Numbered from the stretch's first letter, positions 17,854 through 26,788 are shown. The stretch is DNA of 46,268 bases from Spirochaetota bacterium (GCA_026414805.1 JAOAIH010000020.1:1-46268), one strand, 5' to 3'. Notes: generated by a model not told the origin, from the letters alone. Program-made: numbers and translations.

Positions 17854-18084
17854 ATGAAAAATATACGAATTGAAATAGATGATAGGAATTATGAACATAT
17901 ATTATTTTTATTGAGAAACCTTAAGATCAGAGGTCTTAAAGTAATTGAAGAAGATAAAAACAAAATGAACAAATTAACAAAAAAAACTTTAAAGAAACTT
18001 CTCACTTCAAAAAAGGTTGAAGTTTTCCAATCCATTGATGACCCTTTACAATGGCAAAGGAATCAACGAGATCAATGGCTATAA
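17854..18084 (+). CDS. VapB-type antitoxin (first pair)
   Basis: A 76-aa basic protein directly upstream of a PIN-domain toxin and overlapping it by 10 bases. It starts MKNIRIEIDDRNYEHILFLL and ends SIDDPLQWQRNQRDQWL. The C-terminal DPLQWQRxxR pattern is typical of antitoxins whose tail wraps the PIN toxin. The N-terminal half may be the DNA-binding part. It is called mainly from its genetic position and small size. Confidence 0.7.
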   Translation: MKNIRIEIDDRNYEHILFLLRNLKIRGLKVIEEDKNKMNKLTKKTLKKLLTSKKVEVFQSIDDPLQWQRNQRDQWL

Positions 18085-18443
18085 AAGTATTTGATACTAA
18101 TGCAATAATCTACTTATCAAAAGGATTACTAGATATTGATAGTGTCATTGACGATACAGCAGATTATGCAATTTCAGTTATAACATATATGGAAGTTCTT
18201 GGATACGATTTTTCTTCAATTGCTGAAGAGAAATTTGTAAGGAAGCTATTGTCATATTTTCGCATTATATATATTGACAAAGAAATTTGTAATACTGTTA
18301 TTAGATTGCGAAAGAAATACAAAATAAAATTACCCGATGCAATAATATGTGCAACAACTATTGTTTTTAATGCAACTTTGGTAACAAACGACTTCAGATT
18401 AAAATCAATAAAAAATTTAAAATTACAGTTACTGAATATATAA
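18075..18443 (+). CDS. vapC: VapC-type PIN-domain ribonuclease toxin (first pair)
   Basis: A 122-aa PIN-domain protein. The acidic metal-binding residues are in FDTNAIIYL (first Asp), TYMEVLGYDF (Glu), LPDAIICATTI (Asp) and LVTNDFRLKS (Asp). VapC toxins cleave tRNA or rRNA and are held inactive by VapB. An upstream in-frame ATG at 18051 exists, but the family N-terminus begins at 18075, which also gives the usual short overlap with the antitoxin. No damage is visible, so the module may be active. Confidence 0.85.
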   Translation: MAIKVFDTNAIIYLSKGLLDIDSVIDDTADYAISVITYMEVLGYDFSSIAEEKFVRKLLSYFRIIYIDKEICNTVIRLRKKYKIKLPDAIICATTIVFNATLVTNDFRLKSIKNLKLQLLNI

Positions 18444-18545
18444 CACATACGCTACATGGTTAAAATAACTTGCTCCTTCATGTTTCATACACATCATAAT
18501 TCTAAATGCCCAAACTACATGAGCCACACCTTTTTGTTTAACCCC

Positions 18546-19463
18546 TCACCATTGCTTATGTGTAATATATTCATACGCACTGATTGATGCAGTTGCGCCA
18601 TCGGCTGCTGCCATAAGCACTTGCCGATATGAACCTTCACGCAAGTCACCTGCTGCAAAAAGGCCGCTAACTGGTGTTCGCATCTGCATATCAACCTTAA
18701 CTTGACCGGCTTCATTCAAGATTTCTTTTGGCAGGTATGCTGTATTTGGTGTAAAGCCAATAAATATAAACAGACCATCAACAGTAAGTTCAGACTGTTT
18801 GTTATTTTTTTTATTCAAAAGAGTAATGGTCTTTACTTTTTCATCACCATTGATCTGCGTGACCACGGTATCAAGAATAAGCTCAATCTTTGGATTTGCT
18901 TTTACTCTATCCTGCAAAATCTTTTGCCCTCTGAATTCATCACGCCGGTGAATAAGATACACCTTTGATGCAAACCGTGTTAAATACAATGCCTCTTCAA
19001 GCGCTGTGTTGCCACCACCCACCACTGCCGTCACCATATCCTTGAAAAATGCAGCATCACAGGTGGCACAATACGACACACCCCTGCCGGTAAACTCAGA
19101 CTCACCCGGCACACCCAAGCGCCTTAAAGAAGCACCTGTTGCAGCAATCACTGCGCGCGCCTGCAAGCTGCTGCCATCGGTTGTAGTAATCTCAAATATA
19201 TCATTAATTTTTTTGACAGACTCCACATCCTTGCTTTCAATAGTTACTCCAAGGCGGCGCGCCTGCTGCTCCATATTGCTTGCAAGCTGCCACCCTTCAA
19301 CAGGCTCAACAAATCCGGGATAATTTTCTATTTCATAGGTCAGCATTACCTGCCCCCCAGGAGAAATCTTTTCCAGCACCAGCGTATCAAGCCCTGCACG
19401 CACAGCATAGATCGATGCTGCCATACCTGCAGGTCCTGCACCTATTATGATAAGTTCTTTCAT
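18546..19463 (-). CDS. trxB: Thioredoxin-disulfide reductase
   Basis: A 305-aa flavoprotein that reduces thioredoxin with NADPH. The FAD site GAGPAGMAASIYAVRAGL lies at residues 8-25, the redox-active CATC at 132-135, the NADPH site VVGGGNTALEEALYLTR follows, and GLFAAGDLREGSYRQVLMAA near the C-terminus is the second FAD motif. AGGAGG precedes the ATG. It is full length. Cys, not selenocysteine, is used at the active site even though the genome encodes Sec machinery. No thioredoxin gene is adjacent. Confidence 0.95.
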   Translation of the reverse strand: MKELIIIGAGPAGMAASIYAVRAGLDTLVLEKISPGGQVMLTYEIENYPGFVEPVEGWQLASNMEQQARRLGVTIESKDVESVKKINDIFEITTTDGSSLQARAVIAATGASLRRLGVPGESEFTGRGVSYCATCDAAFFKDMVTAVVGGGNTALEEALYLTRFASKVYLIHRRDEFRGQKILQDRVKANPKIELILDTVVTQINGDEKVKTITLLNKKNNKQSELTVDGLFIFIGFTPNTAYLPKEILNEAGQVKVDMQMRTPVSGLFAAGDLREGSYRQVLMAAADGATASISAYEYITHKQW

Positions 19464-19500
19464 AACAAAATTTCCTCCTAAAAAATATCATGGTAAACTT

Positions 19501-19645
19501 TTTCAGCATCTTTTTAAACTCAAAAAAAAACGTCATGCTGAAATTGTTTCAGCATCTTTTTAAACTCAAAAAAACGTCATACTGAACTTGTTCCAGCATC
19601 TTTCAAACCAAATAAAACGTCATACTGAACTTGTTTCAGCATCTT
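19501..19645. repeat. REP-like tandem repeat, about four units
   Basis: Four near-identical copies of a CGTCATRCTGAAYTTGTTTC/AGCATCTTT-type unit (the first partial) spaced by AAACYCAAAAAA linkers with a period near 54-57 bases. The core can pair as an imperfect hairpin (GCTGAA ... TTCAGC). The array lies directly upstream of trxB in the 498-base divergent spacer between trxB and icd. A more distant unit (GAGGTTCAGAATGATAC) follows at about 19680. Confidence 0.75.
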
Positions 19646-19763
19646 TAAACCCAAATCAAGTCTTTTCCTGTACATCAAGAGGTTCAGAATGATACTATAC
19701 ATTACCACTGTATTTTAGATTTTTCTAAAATACATCGAAATCATCGGATATAAATATTTTTCC

Positions 19764-19800
19764 TTTGACATTTAGATTATTGACAAAAATGAATGTCAAA
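19764..19800 (+). promoter_or_regulatory. Inverted repeat overlapping the likely icd promoter
   Basis: A perfect 9-bp inverted repeat, TTTGACATT (19764-19772) and AATGTCAAA (19792-19800), flanks a TTGACA element at 19780-19785. CTTTAT follows 17 bases after it. A regulator binding the two arms would cover the promoter. This is by inspection only. Confidence 0.4.
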
Positions 19801-19895
19801 TACTTTATCTGTGCTATATTTTTTGATATTTGTCATCTCAACAAACACAGTTTACATCATCGCTTAATTTTCACTGTAAAGCAAAATAACAGGAG

Positions 19896-19924
19896 CTATC
19901 GCCAAATAAATGTATGGGCGATAG
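19896..19924 (+). promoter_or_regulatory. Leader hairpin formed by two GCGATAG motifs before icd
   Basis: CTATCGCC (19896-19903) and GGCGATAG (19917-19924) form a perfect 8-bp stem with a 13-base loop, 38 bases upstream of the icd ATG. Both arms are copies of the heptamer that is over-represented throughout the window. An AGGAG sits just before the left arm. It may be an mRNA leader structure or simply two motif copies. Confidence 0.45.
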
Positions 19925-19961
19925 TTACTGATAATAAAATTTAATCTTGTAGAGTGAGGCT

Positions 19962-21173
19962 ATGGAACAAATAATCAAATACCACCACGGAAAAATCCAA
20001 GTGCCTGATAACCCTGTTGTGCTTTTCATAGAAGGGGACGGCACCGGCCCCGATATATGGCGGGCAACCAAAATTGTACTTGATGCAGCAGTGAACAAAG
20101 CATACGGGGGCAGGCGCAGCATACAGTGGCAGGAAATCCTGGCTGGTGAAAAGGCATACAACACTACAGGAAGCTGGCTTCCAGATGAAACAATTGAAAA
20201 GATAAAAAAATACAAAGTTGCCATAAAAGGACCCCTTACCACACCAGTGGGCGGCGGTATACGGAGCATCAATGTTACACTTCGCCAGGTGCTCAAACTC
20301 TATGCCTGTGTGCGCCCTGTTCGCCACTTTGCTGGCGTACCAAGCCCGCTTAAAAATCCTGAAACAGTAGATATGGTGATATTCAGGGAAAATATGGAAG
20401 ACGTGTATGCGGGCATTGAGTGGAAACAGGGAACACCTGAAGCAAAAAAAGTCATAGATTTTTTAAATAAAGAGATGGGACAGTCGTTGGGATATGATAC
20501 CGGCATTGGCGTTAAACCAATTAGCATTGAAAATACTAAAAACATTGTAAGAGCAGCAATCCGTTATGCAATTGATAACAAGCGCTCAAGCGTGACAATA
20601 ATGCATAAAGGCAATATCATGAAATTTACTGAAGGAGCATTCCGTGACTGGGCATATCAGACAGCAAAAGAAGAATTTGCAGAGTATATTATTACCGAAG
20701 ATGAACTATGGGCACAGTACAATGGCAAAGTACCCGCAGGAAAAATCGTGATTAAAGACCGTATAGCTGATGCCCTGTTTCAGATGGTCCTTTTGCGCCC
20801 CGATGAATTTGATGTGATCGTGACTCCAAATTTAAATGGCGACTATATCTCCGATGCACTGGCAGCCCAGGTTGGTGGCCTTGGGATGGCACCCGGTGCA
20901 AATATTGGCGATGACGCTGCAGTGTTTGAAGCAACCCATGGCACTGCACCAAAGTATGCCAATCAGGATAAGGTTAATCCAGGCTCGCTCATTCTTTCAG
21001 GAGAGATGATGCTTCGCTTTATGGGCTGGAAGGAAGCTGCAGATTTAATCATCAAAGGCCTTGAGAAAACCATACAGCAAAAGCGCGTAACCTATGATTT
21101 GGAACGGCAAATGGAAGGCGCTACATTGTTAAAGTGTTCTGAATTTGGTCAGGCTGTTGCTGATAATATGTAA
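19962..21173 (+). CDS. icd: Isocitrate dehydrogenase (NADP-type)
   Basis: A 403-aa enzyme that oxidatively decarboxylates isocitrate to 2-oxoglutarate in the TCA cycle. [14 protein letters not shown] opens the fold, SINVTLRQ at 102-109 is the isocitrate-binding serine loop, [14 protein letters not shown] is the family signature, and [19 protein letters not shown] plus [12 protein letters not shown] are the metal and coenzyme parts. GTGAGG precedes the ATG. The upstream 500-base spacer holds repeats, an inverted repeat and a hairpin. Coenzyme choice (NADP) is inferred from the bacterial ICD subgroup. Confidence 0.9.
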   Translation: MEQIIKYHHGKIQVPDNPVVLFIEGDGTGPDIWRATKIVLDAAVNKAYGGRRSIQWQEILAGEKAYNTTGSWLPDETIEKIKKYKVAIKGPLTTPVGGGIRSINVTLRQVLKLYACVRPVRHFAGVPSPLKNPETVDMVIFRENMEDVYAGIEWKQGTPEAKKVIDFLNKEMGQSLGYDTGIGVKPISIENTKNIVRAAIRYAIDNKRSSVTIMHKGNIMKFTEGAFRDWAYQTAKEEFAEYIITEDELWAQYNGKVPAGKIVIKDRIADALFQMVLLRPDEFDVIVTPNLNGDYISDALAAQVGGLGMAPGANIGDDAAVFEATHGTAPKYANQDKVNPGSLILSGEMMLRFMGWKEAADLIIKGLEKTIQQKRVTYDLERQMEGATLLKCSEFGQAVADNM

Positions 21174-21199
21174 AACAATATATTCCAAAGGATACCATA

Positions 21200-21873
21200 A
21201 TGGCAATTCCCACATCACGTGGTGATGCACAAACTCGCGTTTCTATTGATGCAAATAAATGCAATGGATGCGCCTTATGTGTCACAGCCTGCCCTGATAA
21301 AAATATAATTATTGCAAACAAAAAAGCTACGTTTGCACTAAATCCTTACTTCGGCTGCATTGGATGCGGACACTGTATGGCTATCTGCCCAAGAGTAGCT
21401 ATTGCAGTAAGTGGCAGGGCGATAGCTCCTGAGGATGTGTTCCCAATTAAAGGTATTAACAAGGCTGCACCCTATCCACAGTTACTATCGCTTATGCAAA
21501 AACGAAGGAGCATACGCCTGTTTAAGAACACTCCTGTAAGCAAAGACATCATTAATAAAATTGTGGATGCAGCACAGACCGCACCAATGGGCATTCCACC
21601 ATCTGAAGTAAATATCATTGTATGGGATAACAGGGATGATGTTTTGCTGCAACATACGCGATGTTAGCAGCTGAATCACTTGGCCTTGGCAGTTGTATGA
21701 TTGGCGGCATTCATCCTTTTTTGCAGCAGGGCAGCAAGGCAAAGGCTTTCAGGGAAAAATACGGAATTAAATATAAAAGCAAGAGCGGCCTTTTTGTAAT
21801 CTTTGGCTATCCAAAACTTGCATTTAAAAAAGGCATTAAACGAAGTTTTGCATCAGTGCAAAGAGCAGAGTAA
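21200..21873 (+). pseudogene. Ferredoxin-nitroreductase fusion, internally deleted and frameshifted
   Basis: The N-terminal part carries two 4Fe-4S motifs (CNGCALCVTACP and CIGCGHCMAICP) followed by a nitroreductase start (LMQKRRSIRLFKNTPVS, then DAAQTAPMGIPPSEVNIIVW). At about 21640 the frame ends, and the rest of the nitroreductase continues in another frame as FAATYAMLAAESLGLGSCMI to TAA 21871-21873. Family members usually have about 50-60 more residues between these two parts. An internal deletion with frame change has therefore occurred. The two remaining pieces cannot give an intact FMN site, so the gene is broken unless the assembly is wrong. Confidence 0.75.
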
Positions 21874-21876
21874 TTC

Positions 21877-22080
21877 CTATACGGGTGTTTTCCAGATATT
21901 TATAGCAGGATCATCATTGCACTTCTTGCAGAAGGCTTTGGTATTGCCATGCCCGCATCCATAGCACCAGATATCAAACACACGGCACTCTTTGCATAGC
22001 GCTTTGCCACACCCATCGCAGCGCACCACTGCTTCTTTTGCGTGGCACACCTCACACACCACACCGGAGATTGTTTCCAT
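21877..22080 (-). CDS. Small zinc-ribbon/B-box-like protein
   Basis: A 67-aa Cys-rich protein. Pairs CEVCHAKEAVVRCDGCGKAL, then CKEC, CYGCGH and CKKC make about four CxxC or CxxCx knuckles able to hold two zinc ions. The order resembles B-box-like zinc domains. It is convergent with the broken ferredoxin gene. Function is unknown. Confidence 0.65.
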   Translation of the reverse strand: METISGVVCEVCHAKEAVVRCDGCGKALCKECRVFDIWCYGCGHGNTKAFCKKCNDDPAINIWKTPV

Positions 22081-22194
22081 ATTTTTCTCTATTTATTCTT
22101 AATATTTAAATAAAAACATCAATTAAATACCATTTAACAAAAGGTAATAAACCATATACAATACAAGAAAACCACATACTCTGTTATTGAAACA

Positions 22195-22569
22195 TCAATC
22201 AAATGGATTAATTATTTTTAGTTTCAAACTTTTATAGTCCTCAACATTCCTTGTCACCAGTATCAGATTATGCACTTGCGCTGTTGATGCAATAATATTA
22301 TCTGCAATTTTTATCTTTTTCCTTTTTCTATTCTTTAAAGCCTGTAATGCTATTTCTTCGGATGTGTCTATCACTTTAAAATGATTAAGAAGTTCTTTTA
22401 CTGCTTTCACTTCTTTTTTGTTATAATTAAATGAAAGAACCTCTATGTATGTTAATCGTGATATACAAGATTGACTAATATATTTTTCCAAAAATTCAGA
22501 GGCAATTATTTCTCCATTTAAATGATATATTAAAATATTTGAATCAATTAAATACTTACTATCGTTCAT
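22195..22569 (-). CDS. vapC: VapC-type PIN-domain toxin (second pair)
   Basis: A 124-aa PIN-domain protein with the acidic residues in YLIDSNILIYHL, LTYIEVLSF, KIADNIIASTA and LVTRNVEDYKSL. It starts at an ATG overlapping the upstream antitoxin by 11 bases, with GGGAAG before it. It is only distantly similar to the first VapC of the window, so the two pairs are separate acquisitions rather than a recent duplication. No damage is visible. Confidence 0.85.
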   Translation of the reverse strand: MNDSKYLIDSNILIYHLNGEIIASEFLEKYISQSCISRLTYIEVLSFNYNKKEVKAVKELLNHFKVIDTSEEIALQALKNRKRKKIKIADNIIASTAQVHNLILVTRNVEDYKSLKLKIINPFD

Positions 22570-22792
22570 ATTCTTCCCGAATCTGCTTTTGCCATTTAAC
22601 TGGGTCTATTTTATACTTTTTCAACATCCCTTTTGTTTTATTGAGTATCATTGTACAACTTGACTTGCCATATGATTCTTTAATTCCAACATCAATGGGG
22701 AACAATAGCACTTCTATGTCTTTATTTATATATTCGTTGGGAATCCTAATCGTTAAGCTCTTTTTTGTTGGTTTGACCAATATTCTAATCAT
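22559..22792 (-). CDS. VapB-type antitoxin (second pair)
   Basis: A 77-aa protein upstream of and overlapping the PIN toxin gene. It starts MIRILVKPTKKSLTIRIPNE, a beta-strand pattern, and ends KIDPVKWQKQIREEYER. The DPVKWQKQIREEYER tail recalls the C-terminus of the first pair's antitoxin (DPLQWQRNQRDQW), consistent with a toxin-wrapping segment. GGAG lies about 12 bases before the ATG. Confidence 0.7.
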   Translation of the reverse strand: MIRILVKPTKKSLTIRIPNEYINKDIEVLLFPIDVGIKESYGKSSCTMILNKTKGMLKKYKIDPVKWQKQIREEYER

Positions 22793-22887
22793 AGCATTTT
22801 ATATCTCCATAATATTCATCAAAAAATGATTTGCTTATTAAAATATTACCATAACAAGCTAAAAAAGAAAAGTATTTAAAATCAATA

Positions 22888-24456
22888 TTACCTCTTCTCG
22901 GGGTAACCTGTTATTTCGCGTATGTCCTCGTACAAAGGTTTTAAATGGCTATATAATTTCTGGTACACCTTTTTATACAGCTTATCATAAATTTCCACAT
23001 CCTTTGGATTGGGATAAAATACTTTTCCAACACGCGTCATTGCACCAACTGCAGTCTTAAAATCTGGATACATCTTTAATCCTACTGCAGCGTCTATTGC
23101 AGCACCCAATGCAGAAGTTTCAAAGGTATGCGGCCGCTCTGTAGGCAGATTAAAAATATCAGCAGTAAGCTGCATTGCAACATCGCTCTGTGCACCGCCT
23201 CCGGATACTCGCAGCTTTTCAATGGGTACTTTGTTTCGCTTCTGTGTTCGCTCTGCACCTTCGCGAAGTGCATAGGCCAATCCTTCAAGTATTGCACGAT
23301 AGATGTGCACACGGGTGTGAACATCACCAAATCCAATTATTGCCCCCTTTGCTTCAGGTCCTGGGATCTTAACTCCTGGCGACCAGTATGGTTGTAGTGT
23401 AAGTCCCATTGAGCCAGGGGGAATTTCTTTTACTAATCTATCGAACAGTGCCTCAGGCTTTATGCCCATCTTCTTTGCCTGCAGTTCTTCCCGAGCACCA
23501 AATTCCTTCACAAACCAGCTTAACATCCAGAAACCTCTATACACCATAACCTCGGTATTGTATGCTCCCGGTACCGCACTTGGGTATGGCGGAAAGAACG
23601 GTATAATTTCAACATACTTAGTGTTGGTTGTTTCCACTGTTGCAGTGGTGCCGTAGCTTAAGCAGGCAATATTTGGTGTAAGGCATCCTGACCCAAGCAC
23701 TTCACAGGCTTTATCAGCAGCACCTGCAATGAGTGGCAATCCCTGAGGTATTCCCGTTTCACTGGCAGCTTTTTTTGTTATGTAACCTAACACCTCAGTG
23801 GGTTTAACCAAGCGCACCAGCGTATCTTTGCTCATAGGAAACAGGCGCCACTTCAAATCAGAAGAAGGTGCCCAGTCCTGAGTTTTGTAATCAAATGGGA
23901 TAAAGCCCACCTGACATCCTACTGAATCAACAAAATCACCAGTTAATCGATATGTAAAAAACCCTGAAAGAAATAAAAATTTATATGTTTTTTCCCATAT
24001 TTCGGGCTGATACTGACGTATCCAGTTTGCTTCAGATTCTGTAATAAAATACTCAACTGCTTCAAGCATATTTACTACTTTCAGGCCTGCTTTTATATAC
24101 CAGGGCAGCTTTACGATCGATTTATCCGCACGGCGCTGATCAAGCCACACAATGGCAGGGCGCAATGGCTTGCCGTTTTTATCTACATTAATAACGGTAT
24201 CGCGCTGCGTTGTCAGGGTTACACCACGGATAGCGTCTTTTTTTACTTTCCCTTTTGCTAACAGCTTTTTTGTGGTTGTGCACAATGTTCTCCAGTAATA
24301 CTCGGGGTCCTGCTCGGCCCAGCCGGGATAATTACTGAAATACGGCTCAATAGGGGTTTTTACTATATCAACAACATTACCCTGCAAATTAAATACTATG
24401 GCACGAATGGATTGAGTACCTGCATCAATTGATAATATTAGTTCATTTTTAGGCAT
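22888..24456 (-). CDS. FGGY-family carbohydrate kinase (xylulokinase-like)
   Basis: A 522-aa sugar or polyol kinase that phosphorylates its substrate with ATP. The N-terminal phosphate-1 motif LSIDAGTQSIRAIVFN, the central AGAADKACEVLGSG and SYGTTATVE, and the C-terminal RVSGGGAQSDVAMQLTADIF, then ALGAAIDAAVG, are all present. The ATG at 24456 is chosen because AGGTGAG lies just upstream and would be destroyed by the alternative GTG start. Substrate is not determined; xylulose, glycerol-like and other polyols are all possible for this family. It is not flanked by transporters or an isomerase. Confidence 0.85.
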   Translation of the reverse strand: MPKNELILSIDAGTQSIRAIVFNLQGNVVDIVKTPIEPYFSNYPGWAEQDPEYYWRTLCTTTKKLLAKGKVKKDAIRGVTLTTQRDTVINVDKNGKPLRPAIVWLDQRRADKSIVKLPWYIKAGLKVVNMLEAVEYFITESEANWIRQYQPEIWEKTYKFLFLSGFFTYRLTGDFVDSVGCQVGFIPFDYKTQDWAPSSDLKWRLFPMSKDTLVRLVKPTEVLGYITKKAASETGIPQGLPLIAGAADKACEVLGSGCLTPNIACLSYGTTATVETTNTKYVEIIPFFPPYPSAVPGAYNTEVMVYRGFWMLSWFVKEFGAREELQAKKMGIKPEALFDRLVKEIPPGSMGLTLQPYWSPGVKIPGPEAKGAIIGFGDVHTRVHIYRAILEGLAYALREGAERTQKRNKVPIEKLRVSGGGAQSDVAMQLTADIFNLPTERPHTFETSALGAAIDAAVGLKMYPDFKTAVGAMTRVGKVFYPNPKDVEIYDKLYKKVYQKLYSHLKPLYEDIREITGYPEKR

Positions 24457-24641
24457 ATAGCTCACCTGTTTTAATAATAGAGTTTTTTGCCTTTGTACAA
24501 CAGGGGTGCAGTATAAATCAATATAAAAAAATATTGCAATTTATTTTTCAATACCCTGTAACCTTCTTCCATTAAGGAAGATATGGATTGCCAATGCCCA
24601 TCTTCTAAAAATTGATGCAACTTATCAACTATTGATACAAT

Positions 24642-24983
24642 CTACTGCCAATAAGTGATTACATCATCTCTATCAAACATCACAAACCCCTTATAATCAG
24701 CATCTTTTTTTCGTATATACAGGTTTGTGAGATAATTATACACATCTTTTTTTATTGTACCAGGCTTGATAAAATGCTGGGCTAGCAACACCTGTATTCC
24801 TTCATGTGAAACCGGAAAATATCCTCGTGTTGCAAGCACATATCGCACTAGTGACTCAGCAACATAGAATAATGCTGTAACACATTCTCTGTAATTGTTG
24901 GCTTTGTAATTACTTATAAAGCTTATAAATTTGCTTTTAATGAGATTAAAAATATCATCTAATCCCTGCGTTGTCTCAACCAT
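24642..24983 (-). CDS. HEPN-domain protein of an MNT/HEPN pair
   Basis: A 113-aa helical protein following a nucleotidyltransferase gene with a 25-base overlap. The segment YRECVTALFYVAESLVRYVL and the C-terminal YIRKKDADYKGFV fit UPF0332-like HEPN domains, which carry an RxxADY-type motif in place of the Rx4-6H RNase motif. In such pairs the HEPN protein is the toxin or the substrate-binding partner. AAGGTGAT lies before the ATG. Confidence 0.7.
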   Translation of the reverse strand: MVETTQGLDDIFNLIKSKFISFISNYKANNYRECVTALFYVAESLVRYVLATRGYFPVSHEGIQVLLAQHFIKPGTIKKDVYNYLTNLYIRKKDADYKGFVMFDRDDVITYWQ

Positions 24984-25297
24984 ACGATATCACCTTCCAG
25001 GATTTCTTTGCCTATTGCCACCGTATGCAGGCCATTTGTATCTATAACAAGGAAATGCAAAAGTATCTCAGGTGAAACATCTATATTCCATTGCTCAATA
25101 ATTTTCTCAAGTTTTTTAACATCTGATGTTTGTTCTACAACAATTGCTACATCTACATCACTGTATTCATTGCTTTGCCCTTTGCTTCGTGAGCCATATA
25201 CAATAACACTTGTCACTTGATTAAAACTACTGATATACTCAACAAAGCTTGAAATTAATTGCTCCTCGTAAGGTGTTAATTTTTTGCTTCTTATCAT
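24959..25297 (-). CDS. Minimal nucleotidyltransferase (MNT) of an MNT/HEPN pair
   Basis: A 112-aa protein with the nucleotidyltransferase signature VIVYGSRSKGQSNEYSDVDV (GSxx(K)G-x7-DxD). MntA-like antitoxins AMPylate the HEPN partner and so silence it. The N-terminal helix KLTPYEEQLISSFVEYIS precedes the catalytic core. AAGGA lies before the ATG. The pair is intact, unlike the HepT remnant at 15018. Confidence 0.8.
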   Translation of the reverse strand: MIRSKKLTPYEEQLISSFVEYISSFNQVTSVIVYGSRSKGQSNEYSDVDVAIVVEQTSDVKKLEKIIEQWNIDVSPEILLHFLVIDTNGLHTVAIGKEILEGDIVWLRQRRD

Positions 25298-25475
25298 TTA
25301 TAATCCTTTACTATCTAGCATAATAATTGTGTTGTAGTGTACACAAAGTCAAGACATTTAATGGAATTGATTTTTATTTGTGTAAAAATAATATTATAAC
25401 AGTACCATCTTTAAAAAAATAGTATTGCACAAATTGCTTATGCTATAGTGTAGTGTAGATTACACGAGGTGCACA

Positions 25476-26219
25476 ATGTTTACACTCATTGAATCAAAAC
25501 CAGTGGCATATAACCATTATCTGCTCACACTGCAAACAGACTGCCTTACAAGTACTCCTGGACAATTTATCAACATCAAGGTGAACACAGCTACAGACCC
25601 GCTGATACGGCGTCCATTTTCAATCTTTGACCAAACCGGCAACACATTGCAGATTGTAGTGCGTGTAGTTGGCAGAGGTACACAGCAAATTGTAAACCTT
25701 CAGCCTGGATTAATAGATTGCATTGGTCCTTTTGGCAAAGGGTTTTCAATAGTTAAAGGTAAAAAGGCGCTTTTAGTAGGTGGCGGTGTGGGAAATGCTC
25801 CATTGTATTATTTAGCAAAAATGCTTGCTGCAGTACATACGCAGGTTACATATATCTGGGGAGCTCGCTCTGAGTCTGACATTTTTATGTTAGACAGTTA
25901 CAAAGAGCTATCGCACACCTGCATTGTAACCACAGATGATGGCACCTACGGCATCAAGGGTAATCCCGTTGAAGCAGCAAAAGACATCGTAAGCAAAACT
26001 GCATTTGACATTGTGTACACCTGCGGTCCCGAAATCATGATGAAACGCCTTTCACATGAGCTATCGCACTTGCCTATTGAAGCTTCGCTAGAACGTTACT
26101 TTGGCTGTGGCATTGGCCTGTGCTTTGGATGCGCAGTGGCAACTAAAGAAGGCTATAAGCGTGCCTGTGTTGACGGCCCAGTGTTTGACGCACACTCCGT
26201 GCTATGGGATGCACCATAA
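25476..26219 (+). CDS. pyrK: PyrK-like FAD/2Fe-2S electron transfer subunit
   Basis: A 247-aa protein like the electron transfer subunit of class 1B dihydroorotate dehydrogenase, which passes electrons from dihydroorotate oxidation to NAD. The FAD motif DPLIRRPFSIFD, the NAD-site glycine loop LVGGGVGNAPLYYLAK and the 2Fe-2S Cys set (YFGCGIGLCFGCAVATK, YKRACVDGPVF) are clear. Neither pyrD nor other pyrimidine genes are in the window, so the catalytic partner must lie elsewhere, or this could be a related NAD(P)H:acceptor subunit. GAGGTG precedes the ATG. The phrase ELSH is encoded twice by the over-represented GAGCTATCGCAC. Confidence 0.8.
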   Translation: MFTLIESKPVAYNHYLLTLQTDCLTSTPGQFINIKVNTATDPLIRRPFSIFDQTGNTLQIVVRVVGRGTQQIVNLQPGLIDCIGPFGKGFSIVKGKKALLVGGGVGNAPLYYLAKMLAAVHTQVTYIWGARSESDIFMLDSYKELSHTCIVTTDDGTYGIKGNPVEAAKDIVSKTAFDIVYTCGPEIMMKRLSHELSHLPIEASLERYFGCGIGLCFGCAVATKEGYKRACVDGPVFDAHSVLWDAP

Positions 26220-26783
26220 TTATTTAAACAGGGGCGATAGTTTCTTGAAAATTTCAGTACCTGCCCTTTCTAAAATCATAAACGAAATTGTTTCCGTAGG
26301 ATATACTATTGCACCTGCTTGCCTCAGTGCATGGATTGCCATTTCCCATTCATGCGTGCGGCGTGAACACACAGCATCTGATGCGATGATGACATTGTAA
26401 TTATTTTTAAGCAGTGACAGCGCAGTAGTCAGCACACAGATGTGGGTTTCTATTCCACATAAAATGATATTGCTGCGCTTTATCCTTGCAACCTGCTCAC
26501 GGATGGTATCGTCCTTCATGCAGTCAAATGCTAACTTATCATACGCTACCACACCTTCAAGCCTATCCATCAACTCTTTTATGGTAGGACCTAGTCCCTT
26601 GCGGTATTGCTCGGTTAGCACTATTGGCAAGCTGTACTGCTTTGCAAGTTCAATAAGAATGCCTACATTTTTAGCTACTTTCTTGCGCATCTCATATTCC
26701 ATTGAGTTAAACAAGCTGTCCTGCACATCAATGATAAACAGTGCAGTGTCATCAGGTGTAATATAAAATTTTTGAATATCCAT
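26220..26783 (-). CDS. Isochorismatase-family (nicotinamidase-like) hydrolase
   Basis: A 187-aa cysteine hydrolase. The triad is visible as Asp in LFIIDVQDSL, Lys in VAYDKLAFDC and Cys in ILCGIETHICVLTTAL (the second Cys). The family cleaves nicotinamide, isochorismate or related compounds. GGTGAT precedes the ATG at 26783, so the GTG at 26792 is rejected. It ends one base from pyrK's end, and the PBP1A gene ends five bases upstream of its start, suggesting a transcript with the PBP. A GCGATAG motif lies within its last codons. Confidence 0.8.
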   Translation of the reverse strand: MDIQKFYITPDDTALFIIDVQDSLFNSMEYEMRKKVAKNVGILIELAKQYSLPIVLTEQYRKGLGPTIKELMDRLEGVVAYDKLAFDCMKDDTIREQVARIKRSNIILCGIETHICVLTTALSLLKNNYNVIIASDAVCSRRTHEWEMAIHALRQAGAIVYPTETISFMILERAGTEIFKKLSPLFK

Positions 26784-26788
26784 AGTAA

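Noticed and set aside
19501-19645. CRISPR array
   Set aside because: Regular period, but the linkers are nearly identical and there are no cas genes.
19911-19924. Four-codon mini-frame (MYGR) in the icd leader
   Set aside because: AGGAG is too far upstream and the frame is within the GCGATAG hairpin.
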